Below the pieces are notes generated by a model, which ran no database searches, had not been told where the DNA came from, and was given only the letters and a program-made list of their open reading frames with translations. A stretch of DNA of 6,554 nucleotides from Abditibacteriota bacterium (GTDB lineage: Bacteria; Armatimonadota; UBA5829): NCBI GenBank assembly GCA_017958015.1, contig JAGDDM010000108.1, forward strand, positions 1 to 6,554, written 5' to 3'. Position 1 is the first letter of the stretch. Each line of letters opens with the position of its first letter. Positions 1 to 6,256 of this stretch are shown here, one piece after another. A program made the position numbers and the translations under genes.

Positions 1-1482
1 CGTTTCGACGACACCAACCCGGCCAAAGAAGACCAAGAGTTCGTGGACGCCATCATAAACGACCTGAAGTGGTTGGGTGTTGACTGGGAGGACCGGCTTT
101 TCTTCGCCTCCGACTACTTCGAACGCATGTATGAGCTGGCCTTGGATCTCATAAAAAGCGGCAAGGCCTACGTCTGCGACCTGACTCCCGAGGAGCTGAA
201 GCTCACCCGCGGCACTCCCACCCGGCCCGGCACTCCCTCCCCCTACCGCGACCGCTCCGTGGAGGAAAATCTGGACCTCTTCGAGCGCATGAAAAACGGG
301 GAGTTTGAGGACGGAACCCACACTCTCCGGGCGAAGATAGACATGACCAGCCCCAACATGAACCTGCGGGACCCGGTTATGTACCGCATTCTCCGAGCGG
401 AGCACCACAGACAGGGAAACAAGTGGTGCATCTACCCCATGTACGACTGGGCCCACGGCCTTGAGGACAGCATCGAGGGCATAACCCACTCCCTCTGCTC
501 CCTGGAATACGAAATCCACAGACCCCTCTACGAGTGGTTCCTGAATAATCTTGACGTCTACAAACCCAGACAGGTGGAGTTTGCCCGTCTGAACCTCACC
601 TACACCGTCATGAGCAAGCGCAAGTTCATCGAGCTCGTAAACGGCGGCTACGTGGCCGGCTACGACGACCCCAGACTTTCCACCCTCGCGGGACTGCGGC
701 GCCGGGGATACACCCCCGAGGCCATATACGAGTTCTGCCGCCGCATAGGCATAGCCAAAACCGATTCCCTGGTTGATTACGCCGTGCTGGAGGACTGCGT
801 GCGGGAGGACCTGAACAAGCGGGCGCCCAGAGTCATGGCGGTTCTCAACCCCCTGAAGGTGGTTATCGACAACTACCCCGAGGGCAAAACGGAAACGCTG
901 CCGGTTATCAACAACCCGGAGGACCCGGAGGCGGGCACCCGGGAAGTTCCCTTCGGCAGAGAACTCTACATCGAGCGGGACGACTTTATGGAAGATCCGC
1001 CCAAAAAGTTCTTCCGCCTGGCGCCCGGCAGAGAAGTTCGGCTCCGGAACGCCTACTTCGTCACCTGCACCGACGTTGTGAAGGACGGCGACGGCAACAT
1101 CATCGAGATTCACTGCGACTACGACCCGGCCACCCGGGGCGGCGACGCTCCCGACGGACGGAAAGTGAAGGGCACCCTCCACTGGGTCTGCGCAGACACC
1201 GCCGTAGAGGCGGAGGTTCGGCTCTACGACCACCTCTTCGCCGTGCCCAACCCGGACGACGCGCCGGAAGGCGGCACCTTCCTTGACAACATCAACCCGG
1301 ACTCCCTGAAGGTTGTCACCGCCAAAATTGAGCCCAGCATCAAGGACGCCCCCAAGGGCTACCGGTGCCAGTTCGAGCGTTTGGGCTACTTCTGCCTTGA
1401 CGATGACTCGACGCCGGAAAATATCGTCTTTAACCGCACCGCCACACTGCGGGATACCTGGGCGAAGATTAATAAGAAATAG
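1..1482 (+). CDS. glnS: Glutaminyl-tRNA synthetase (GlnRS), 5'-truncated by the window edge
   Basis: This cytoplasmic class I aminoacyl-tRNA synthetase charges tRNA-Gln with glutamine using ATP. The reading frame is open from base 1, giving 493 residues before TAG. It opens with RFDDTNP, which lies near residue 64 of the E. coli enzyme (about 554 aa), so roughly 64 residues including the HIGH motif lie outside the window. The KMSKS-type loop is VMSKRK at residues 203-208 (window numbering). The GlnRS-specific stretch around residues 139-171 (GNKWCIYPMYD, then THSLCSLEYE) separates it from GluRS. Recalled E. coli active-site residues D66, Y211, C229 and Q255 align with D3, Y148, C166 and Q191, all conserved. 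The anticodon-binding beta-barrel runs from about residue 270 to the end, which closes with LRDTWAK as in E. coli. No canonical terminator follows; a repeat element begins about 13 bases after the stop. A GTG at 43 is internal, not the start. Confidence 0.97.
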   Translation, partial: RFDDTNPAKEDQEFVDAIINDLKWLGVDWEDRLFFASDYFERMYELALDLIKSGKAYVCDLTPEELKLTRGTPTRPGTPSPYRDRSVEENLDLFERMKNGEFEDGTHTLRAKIDMTSPNMNLRDPVMYRILRAEHHRQGNKWCIYPMYDWAHGLEDSIEGITHSLCSLEYEIHRPLYEWFLNNLDVYKPRQVEFARLNLTYTVMSKRKFIELVNGGYVAGYDDPRLSTLAGLRRRGYTPEAIYEFCRRIGIAKTDSLVDYAVLEDCVREDLNKRAPRVMAVLNPLKVVIDNYPEGKTETLPVINNPEDPEAGTREVPFGRELYIERDDFMEDPPKKFFRLAPGREVRLRNAYFVTCTDVVKDGDGNIIEIHCDYDPATRGGDAPDGRKVKGTLHWVCADTAVEAEVRLYDHLFAVPNPDDAPEGGTFLDNINPDSLKVVTAKIEPSIKDAPKGYRCQFERLGYFCLDDDSTPENIVFNRTATLRDTWAKINKK

Positions 1483-1494
1483 ATTAAAATAGGG

Positions 1495-1640
1495 CTCAGG
1501 GGTCAGGGGCCAGGGGCCAGCGGTGGTGTTTTGCTGTCGCAAAACGGATTATATACCCAACACCGCAATGTAAATTGGTAGAATCGTCCGCCTACCGGCG
1601 GACACATTCCCTGACACCTGAAACCTGACACCCGGCACCG
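1495..1640. repeat. MITE-like intergenic repeat: inverted heptad arms flanking two hairpins
   Basis: The left arm (1496-1520) is about 3.5 tandem copies of a 7-mer: TCAGGGG, TCAGGGG, CCAGGGG, CCAG. The right arm (1610-1637) is four 7-mers: CCTGACA, CCTGAAA, CCTGACA and a degenerate CCCGGCA. Read on the opposite strand the right arm also carries TCAGG at 7-nt spacing, so the arms are imperfect inverted repeats. Between them are two perfect 7-bp hairpins with 4-nt loops, at 1528-1545 (GTTTTGC/GCAAAAC) and 1586-1603 (GTCCGCC/GGCGGAC). A longer-range pairing, GCGGTG at 1520-1525 with CACCGC at 1561-1566, encloses the first hairpin. No coding potential is visible. The form resembles a small non-autonomous palindromic element, or heptanucleotide tandem repeats such as those of filamentous cyanobacteria. 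That it is dispersed in the genome is inference; only one copy is in view. Confidence 0.55.
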
Positions 1641-1651
1641 AATATAAATTT

Positions 1652-1665
1652 GTCGCGCCTGCGAC
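1652..1665 (+). other. Hairpin in the leader just before the nucleotidase start codon
   Basis: GTCGC (1652-1656) and GCGAC (1661-1665) form a 5-bp GC-rich stem with a GCCT loop, ending 8 bases before the ATG at 1674. It occupies the place where a Shine-Dalgarno sequence would be expected, and none is visible. It may be the outer edge of the adjacent repeat element or a translation-modulating structure. The stem is short and could be chance. Confidence 0.35.
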
Positions 1666-1673
1666 GTAAAAAT

Positions 1674-3065
1674 ATGAAAAAAAGATATATAGCCGCCGCC
1701 CTCGCCGGTTTTCTCGGTCTCGGTCAACCGGTGGCGGCCGCGGGAAAATACACTTTAATAACGCTCCTCCACACAAACGACCTCCACGCCGATGTGCCGG
1801 AGGGGCTTTGTCGTTTGGCGTCTCTGGTGAAAAGCATCCGCAAGGATATGCCCAATGTGATTCTGCTGGACGCCGGGGACATCTTCCACGGCTCGGCGGT
1901 GGAATATCACACCGGCGGCGGCGGCGCGGCGGCGGTTATGACCGTTATGGGCTATGACGGAGCGGCGGTGGGCAACCACGAGCTGGACTTCGGCAAGGAC
2001 ACCTTCGCCCGATTCACCGAGCGGGTCCCCTTCCCCTTTATCTGCGCCAATCTGAAATCACGTGACGGCAGCGTAAAACTTATTCCCTACATAATCACCG
2101 AGGCGGACGACGTGAAAATCGCCGTGCTGGGACTCACCACCGAGGAGACAATGGAGCTCCAGTGGCGCACCACTCGGGAGGACTTCATCTTTGAGGACCC
2201 CATCGAAACGGCGAAAAAATATCTCCCGGAACTGCGGGAGAAGGCGGACGCGGTGGTTGTGCTCTCCCACATGGGCAGAGACAAGGACAAAGAGCTGGCG
2301 AAGACCCTGACCGGCATCGACATCATTATCGGCGGCCACAACCACGAGCACACCACGAGAAACAGATATTACGTTGGAGACACCCTCATCGCCCAAGCGA
2401 ACTCCCACGGCAAGTCTTTGGGGCGTATCGACTTCACGGTGCGCAAGGATGAAAACGGGGCGAAAATAGTCTCCCTGAACGGCAAAAACGGCTATTGGAG
2501 CGACATGGAAAACCCGCCCCTGGGCCTTGAGTACCCCAAGTCGGCGCTGGTGTACCCGGAGGGCGAGGCTGACCCGGAGGCCTTGGCGGCATACGAGCCC
2601 TATCGGGCGGAGACCGCGGAGTTTCTGGGCGAAAAAATCGGACGTCTCGATAAGAGCGTATCCCACCGGACAACGCGAAAGATGTGCGCGGCGGCCCTCG
2701 CGGCCCACACCGGCGCCGACATAGGCGTAATCGACGACAGAACAGTCACCGACGGCCTGCGCTCCGGAGACATCACCCGTGGCGACATTTTCGGACTCAT
2801 AAGAGGCTACACCCGGCAGGAACTCATCACGATTAGAGTGAAAGCGGAGAAGGCCTCGGCTCTGCGGAAAATATTGGGCGTCACAACCACGGACTTCGAC
2901 TACAAGCGTCCCCCGGCGGACACCGTCACCGTCACCGGACAGGCCTACGTCATATCGAAACTCATAAACCTCGTCCCCGACGCGGAAATCGTAAGGGAAA
3001 ACGACGTAACTACCCGGGAAGCGATTGTCGAATACTTCGCGGCCTTCGGCGCCGGGAAAGAATAG
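1674..3065 (+). CDS. Exported UshA-family 5'-nucleotidase / metallophosphatase
   Basis: This is a 463-residue two-domain protein predicted to hydrolyse nucleotides or related phosphoesters in the periplasm. Residues 1-23 form a signal peptide: basic MKKR, a hydrophobic core, and a VAAAG cleavage region. No lipobox cysteine is present. The calcineurin-like metallophosphatase domain (about 26-255) has all the dimetal motifs in order: HTNDLH (D36, H38), DAGD (D66, D69), GNHE (N101, H102), SHMG (H199) and GHNH (H222, H224). QANSHGKSLG (241-250) resembles the family's Q-x-x-x-HG-x-x-LG element. A 5_nucleotid_C-like domain covers about 317-440, with SGDITRGDIFGLI matching the family's GD(V/I)T-x-GD segment. 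The preceding NGGGIR substrate loop is replaced by DDRTVTDGL (354-362), so nucleotide specificity is uncertain. At 463 aa it is shorter than UshA (about 550). ATG 1674 is preferred over the in-frame TTG at 1650 because it begins the signal peptide; neither has a clear Shine-Dalgarno sequence. Confidence 0.9.
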   Translation: MKKRYIAAALAGFLGLGQPVAAAGKYTLITLLHTNDLHADVPEGLCRLASLVKSIRKDMPNVILLDAGDIFHGSAVEYHTGGGGAAAVMTVMGYDGAAVGNHELDFGKDTFARFTERVPFPFICANLKSRDGSVKLIPYIITEADDVKIAVLGLTTEETMELQWRTTREDFIFEDPIETAKKYLPELREKADAVVVLSHMGRDKDKELAKTLTGIDIIIGGHNHEHTTRNRYYVGDTLIAQANSHGKSLGRIDFTVRKDENGAKIVSLNGKNGYWSDMENPPLGLEYPKSALVYPEGEADPEALAAYEPYRAETAEFLGEKIGRLDKSVSHRTTRKMCAAALAAHTGADIGVIDDRTVTDGLRSGDITRGDIFGLIRGYTRQELITIRVKAEKASALRKILGVTTTDFDYKRPPADTVTVTGQAYVISKLINLVPDAEIVRENDVTTREAIVEYFAAFGAGKE

Positions 3066-3090
3066 AAACCGGTCCGATACCGATTACTAA

Positions 3091-3125
3091 AAAACGGCTC
3101 TCCTTTCGGAGAGCCGTTTTGTTTT
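3091..3125. terminator. Strong bidirectional intrinsic terminator between convergent genes
   Basis: A perfect 13-bp stem (3091-3103 with 3108-3120, core CGGCTCTCC/GGAGAGCCG) has a TTTC loop. On the plus strand it ends in TTTTGTTTT, 25 bases after the nucleotidase stop. On the minus strand the A-run at 3089-3094 becomes the U-tract, so it can also end the convergent PEP-CTERM gene, whose stop codon is at 3166-3168. Confidence 0.92.
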
Positions 3126-3143
3126 CAAGTCGCTTTGTTGAAA

Positions 3144-3157
3144 CATTGCGCGCAATG
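3144..3157. repeat. Perfect 14-bp palindrome, CATTGCGCGCAATG
   Basis: The two 7-bp halves are exact reverse complements with no spacer. It lies 8 bases past the PEP-CTERM stop codon, between that gene and the shared terminator, so it is in the 3' untranslated region of the minus-strand transcript. As RNA it could form only a 5-bp stem with a CGCG loop; as DNA it has the symmetry of a dimeric protein-binding site. No function can be assigned. Confidence 0.5.
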
Positions 3158-3165
3158 CCTAACAA

Positions 3166-3852
3166 TTACTTCTTGATTCTTCTCTTGAGACCGAGCACGG
3201 AAACAAGACCCATAGCGGCGTACGCGTAAGTCGCCGGCTCGGGAACCATTTCGGTGCTGACGTTCTTCACGTAGAAGGTGTGAGCCTCATACTGACCGTT
3301 GGCAGCAACCATCGGGTAAGTTATGTACTTTCTGCCGGCGGTGGGATTGTCACCGGGAGTGTAGTAGGAATCACCGAAACCGATGACCAACTCAACACCG
3401 TTGATGTGAGGAGACTCGGGGCCGAATACGTGCCCGAATTCGCCGAAATCAACGACGTAATCGCCGTTTCTGAGCGTACCGAGGTTGACCTCGTAGTAAC
3501 TCTCAGGCGCGTCGGGAGCGGTATAACCGAGAATGCCGAGGTAAACGTTCATACCGGCAGCTTCGAAGTCGTAATCTTCGTTGAAACCTTCAAGGCGAAG
3601 ACCGACCTGATAGCAGTTCTCGTCGAATACCCAACTGCTGGTACCTTCGGTACCGCCGATGATGTGGGAAATCCGTCCGTTGGTGCGATTTTCTCTATCA
3701 CCCATGGAGAAAGAGAACCAGTCGTCACCGGAACCTGCGGGACTGAGGGTTCCGCCGTCGGCGCCGTAAACGGTCCACTCAACGTCAGCGTAAACCGCTG
3801 TCATGGTCATCGCGAAAAGGACAACCATGATAAGAGCAATCAGTTTTCTCAT
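3166..3852 (-). CDS. PEP-CTERM sorting-domain protein, small, exported, function unknown
   Basis: This is a 228-residue secreted protein. Residues 1-22 are a Sec signal peptide (MRK, long hydrophobic core, AVYA before DVEW). The mature region (about 23-200) is acidic, rich in Gly, Tyr, Asn and Asp, and looks beta-rich; it has one cysteine (FDENCYQ). I recognise no catalytic motif. The last 26 residues form a PEP-CTERM signal: VPEPAT at 203-208, a hydrophobic segment, then the basic tail KRRIKK. In known systems exosortase (EpsH/XrtA type) removes this tail and the protein goes to the cell surface or the extracellular matrix; no exosortase is in this window. An upstream in-frame ATG (3882) would add 10 residues, but AGAGGTGA lies within that extension, 8 bases before ATG 3852, and the signal peptide starts there, so 3852 is chosen. 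The gene is monocistronic, with its own promoter and a shared terminator. Confidence 0.88.
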   Translation of the reverse strand: MRKLIALIMVVLFAMTMTAVYADVEWTVYGADGGTLSPAGSGDDWFSFSMGDRENRTNGRISHIIGGTEGTSSWVFDENCYQVGLRLEGFNEDYDFEAAGMNVYLGILGYTAPDAPESYYEVNLGTLRNGDYVVDFGEFGHVFGPESPHINGVELVIGFGDSYYTPGDNPTAGRKYITYPMVAANGQYEAHTFYVKNVSTEMVPEPATYAYAAMGLVSVLGLKRRIKK

Positions 3853-3860
3853 TTTTGTTT

Positions 3861-3867
3861 TCACCTC
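3861..3867 (-). promoter_or_regulatory. Ribosome binding site deciding the PEP-CTERM start
   Basis: On the minus strand GAGGTGA is followed by 8 bases (AAACAAAA) and then ATG at 3852. It lies inside the longer in-frame extension and so supports the shorter protein. Confidence 0.8.
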
Positions 3868-3914
3868 TTTTCCTGTGTTCATTGTGCGGGATAGTCCACA
3901 CTAACATCAGTATC

Positions 3915-3943
3915 ATTATACACCTTTGTCAAATCGCTGTCAA
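3915..3943 (-). promoter_or_regulatory. Perfect-consensus sigma70-type promoter for the PEP-CTERM gene
   Basis: On the minus strand TTGACA (3943-3938) and TATAAT (3920-3915) are separated by exactly 17 bp, a full consensus match. Transcription should start near 3908, giving a leader of about 55 nt. A second TTGACA (3932-3927) lies inside the spacer, 11 bp downstream of the first; it is too close to the -10 to act as a -35, but the two boxes are about one helical turn apart. The promoter sits just past the terminator of the E1 gene, so this gene is transcribed independently. Confidence 0.85.
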
Positions 3944-3952
3944 GCAAATGAG

Positions 3953-3986
3953 TTTAAAAAAACCGCCTTGCGGCGGTTTTTTTAAA
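3953..3986 (-). terminator. Intrinsic terminator of the fused E1 gene
   Basis: A 15-bp stem (3953-3967 with 3972-3986: GC core CCGCC/GGCGG, flanked by seven A and seven T) encloses the loop TTGC. On the minus strand it lies 19 bases after the E1 stop and ends in a run of seven U. The A/T-flanked design is symmetrical, so it could also work on the plus strand, but no plus-strand gene reaches it. Confidence 0.9.
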
Positions 3987-4005
3987 AGTATTCCCTTTTC
4001 CGGGT

Positions 4006-6198
4006 TTACTTGCCCATCATCTTCTTCGCGGCGGCGACAATGTCGGCCACGGTGGGAACGGAAGCGGCCTCCAGGGGCTCGCTCATAGGAGTCGGGCAGT
4101 CCTTGGCGGAGATGGCGGCGGGCTGGCAGTCGAGATAATCGAAGCCGGTGGTGCCGTCGCCGAACTCGAACTCGGAAATCTGTCTTACGATCTCGCCGGC
4201 GATACCGCAGCGGGGGAAGCCCTCGGAAACGACTATGAGCTTACCGGTCTTCTTGAGGGACTCGGCGAAGCACTTAACGTCCAGCGGGTTAAGGGTTCTG
4301 GGGTCGATGACTTCGGCGGAGATGCCGGCCTCGGCCAGTTCCTCGGCGGCCTTCAGGGCGAAGTGGAGCATTCTGCTGTAAGCGATGATGGTGACATCGC
4401 TGCCTTCGCGCTTGATGTCGGCAACGCCGAAGGGGATGATGTAATCGTCTTCCGGAACGGGACCCATGGCGGAGGAGTAGAGAACCTTGTGCTCGATAAA
4501 GAGAACCGGGTTGTCCTCGCGGATAGCGGCCTTCAGAAGACCCTTAGCGTCGTAGGGAGTGGCGGGCATGGCGATATAGAGGCCCGGGATGTTCATGAAC
4601 ATGGACTCGAGACTCTCGGAGTGGTGGGCGGCGATACATCTGCCCACACCGCCTTCGGTTCTGACAACCGCCGGAACCTTGGTCTTGCCGCCGAACATAT
4701 ATCTGTTGTAGGAAAGGTTGTGGATAAGCTGGTCGGAAGCGATGGTGAGGAAGTCGGCGTACATGATTTCCGCTACCGGGCGGAGGCCTCTCATGGCCGC
4801 GCCGCCGGCACCGCCCACGATGGCGGCTTCGGAAATAGCGGTATCGATGACTCTCTTGGGACCGAACTCGTCATAGAGTCCTCTGGTGGCCGCGTAAGCG
4901 CCGCCGTAGAGACCCACGTCTTCGCCCATGACAACAACGGTGTCGTCCCGTCTCATTTCCTGCTGATGGGCCTCAACGATGGCCTGTCCGTAGGTCTTGA
5001 TGGGATAGCCGGACTTCTCGGCGAAAGCGTCCTGGTCGGCCTTCTTAAGCTTGGGAAGGATAGCTCCCACGTGGGCGCGGATAGCGTCCTCGGTGGGTCT
5101 GATCTTGGCCCGGAGAGCGGCTTCGGCGTCGGTTTCGGCCTTGACCTTGGCGGCGTCCTCGGGAACGTAGATATCGTCCATAAGCTCGGAGGGATCCGGA
5201 TAAGGACTGCCCAGACCGAACTCAACGGCGTCGGCGATGGTCTTGGCGGCCAGCTCGGCCTGCTTGTCGATTTCTTTCTGAGTGGCGCCCATCTCAAGGA
5301 GCTTCTTGGTGGCCACGGTCATGGGGTCTCTTTCTTTCCACTGGGCTTCTTCTTCTCTGGTTCTGTAAGCCTTGGGGTCGGAAGCGGAGTGGCCGTACCA
5401 TCTGTAAGTGAAGCACTCAACCAGCATGGGCTTGCCGTTCTTTCTGGCGTAGTCAACGGCCTTGCCGACTTTTTCCCGAACGTCCAGAACGTCCATACCG
5501 TCGGCCTGGAGATAATCCATACCGTAGGCGGCGGCTCTGGCGGAGATGTTTTCGACGGCGGAAGCCATACCCGCGGCCTCAACCTGCTTGGCGTGGAAAG
5601 GAACGCTCATGCCGTAGAGGTTGTTCTCGCAGATGTAGACAACCGGGAGACCGCCCAGCATGGCGGAACCCATATTGAAAGCCTCATGGAAGCTGCCGGT
5701 GTTGGAAGCGCCGTCTCCGAAGAAGCAGAGAACGACGGCGCCGGTACCGAGGTACTTCTCGGCGAAAGCGGCGCCGGTGGCGATGGGAATGTTACCGCCG
5801 ACGATACCGGTGGAACCCAGATTACCCTTTTCGACGTCGGCGATGTGAAGGGAACCGCCTCTGCCCTTGCAGTAACCGGTGGATCTGCCCATCAGTTCCG
5901 CCATCATCTTGTTCCAGTGATTCTGTCTTTCTTCCTCGTTTTTGGCGTGCTTATTGCCGATGGCGCCGCAGTGGCCGTGACCTCTGTGGGTGCTGGCGAT
6001 GACGTCTTTGTCCTCAAGAACGGAAGCGGAACCGATAGCTACCGCTTCTTCACCGGCGTACAGGTGAGACGCGCTCTTGATTTTGCCCTCTCTGATCAGT
6101 TTAAACACGGTATCCTCAAAGTTGCGGATCTCATGCATCTGTCTCAGAAAATCGAGCAGCTGCGCTTTTGAAACCTCTTTATAAGATTTCTTTGCCAT
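4006..6198 (-). CDS. Fused E1 alpha-beta subunit of a 2-oxoacid (pyruvate/acetoin-type) dehydrogenase
   Basis: This 730-residue cytoplasmic thiamine-diphosphate enzyme decarboxylates a 2-oxoacid (or cleaves acetoin) and passes the acyl group to the lipoyl arm of an E2 partner. The E1 alpha half (about 1-345) has HRGHGH (71-76), KGRGGSLHI (111-119), the ThDP/Mg motif GDG (161-163) with NN at 192-193, and YRWYGHSASD (265-274). An Ala/Lys/Glu-rich linker (about 346-398) leads to the E1 beta half (about 399-730): GEDVG (425-429, with the conserved Glu E426), ISEAAIVGGAGGAAMRG (455-471), AAHHSES (523-529), IDPRTLNP (631-638) and VSEGFPRCGIAGEI (657-670). Alpha and beta are normally two genes of about 330-360 aa each; here they are one intact frame. 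The alpha half looks close to both the AcoA and PdhA groups, so the substrate is unsettled. ATG 6198 follows AAGGAG by 8 bases; an upstream ATG at 6327 is rejected because that stretch holds the promoter. No E2 or E3 gene adjoins. Confidence 0.93.
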   Translation of the reverse strand: MAKKSYKEVSKAQLLDFLRQMHEIRNFEDTVFKLIREGKIKSASHLYAGEEAVAIGSASVLEDKDVIASTHRGHGHCGAIGNKHAKNEEERQNHWNKMMAELMGRSTGYCKGRGGSLHIADVEKGNLGSTGIVGGNIPIATGAAFAEKYLGTGAVVLCFFGDGASNTGSFHEAFNMGSAMLGGLPVVYICENNLYGMSVPFHAKQVEAAGMASAVENISARAAAYGMDYLQADGMDVLDVREKVGKAVDYARKNGKPMLVECFTYRWYGHSASDPKAYRTREEEAQWKERDPMTVATKKLLEMGATQKEIDKQAELAAKTIADAVEFGLGSPYPDPSELMDDIYVPEDAAKVKAETDAEAALRAKIRPTEDAIRAHVGAILPKLKKADQDAFAEKSGYPIKTYGQAIVEAHQQEMRRDDTVVVMGEDVGLYGGAYAATRGLYDEFGPKRVIDTAISEAAIVGGAGGAAMRGLRPVAEIMYADFLTIASDQLIHNLSYNRYMFGGKTKVPAVVRTEGGVGRCIAAHHSESLESMFMNIPGLYIAMPATPYDAKGLLKAAIREDNPVLFIEHKVLYSSAMGPVPEDDYIIPFGVADIKREGSDVTIIAYSRMLHFALKAAEELAEAGISAEVIDPRTLNPLDVKCFAESLKKTGKLIVVSEGFPRCGIAGEIVRQISEFEFGDGTTGFDYLDCQPAAISAKDCPTPMSEPLEAASVPTVADIVAAAKKMMGK

Positions 6199-6206
6199 TT
6201 CTAAAA

Positions 6207-6212
6207 CTCCTT
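6207..6212 (-). promoter_or_regulatory. Ribosome binding site deciding the E1 start
   Basis: On the minus strand AAGGAG is followed by 8 bases (TTTTAGAA) and then ATG at 6198. It fixes the 730-residue product over the longer 773-residue reading. Confidence 0.88.
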
Positions 6213-6218
6213 GTGTAA

Positions 6219-6234
6219 ACGCGACCGCGCGCGT
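6219..6234 (-). other. GC-rich stem-loop candidate in the E1 leader, next to the RBS
   Basis: ACGCG (6219-6223) and CGCGT (6230-6234) can pair around a 6-nt GC-rich loop, starting 6 bases upstream of the Shine-Dalgarno sequence. A second, weaker pairing, GTCCG (6248-6252) with CGGAC (6264-6268), lies further upstream in the leader of about 80 nt. Whether either regulates translation is unknown; alternating CG sequence pairs easily by chance. Confidence 0.3.
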
Positions 6235-6256
6235 AAATTGAGGTATTGTCCGAGTT

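Noticed and set aside
1528..1603. The two intergenic hairpins as terminators of glnS
   Set aside because: Neither is followed by a T-run, so they do not look like intrinsic terminators and are better explained as parts of the repeat.
1495..1640. The tandem heptads as a CRISPR array
   Set aside because: The units are 7 nt with no spacers, far too short for CRISPR repeats, and no cas gene is nearby.
1550..1648. TATATA at 1550 and TATAAA at 1643 as -10 boxes for the nucleotidase
   Set aside because: No -35-like hexamer lies at 16-18 bp from either; A/T-rich matches alone are not enough.
1650..1673. Upstream TTG start for the nucleotidase, adding 8 residues
   Set aside because: It has no ribosome binding site, crosses the hairpin at 1652-1665, and would place eight residues in front of a normal signal peptide that begins at ATG 1674.
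1503..1776. Short minus-strand open frames across the intergenic repeat
   Set aside because: They translate the repeat arms and hairpins and the nucleotidase signal region; there is no domain and no start signal.
2058..2708. A 216-codon open frame on the minus strand, antisense to the nucleotidase
   Set aside because: It overlaps the metallophosphatase and C-terminal domains of a clear gene; the translation has no recognisable family and no start signals were seen.
3280..3894. A 204-codon open frame on the plus strand, antisense to the PEP-CTERM gene
   Set aside because: The minus-strand frame has a signal peptide, sorting tail, ribosome binding site and promoter; the plus-strand frame has none of these and would run through the promoter-side leader.
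4363..6171. A 602-codon open frame on the plus strand, antisense to the fused E1 gene
   Set aside because: It lies wholly opposite a well-supported gene with every E1 motif. Its translation is low-complexity Gly/Val/Asp-rich with no domain, as expected when a strongly codon-biased gene is read on the other strand. No ribosome binding site or promoter was seen.
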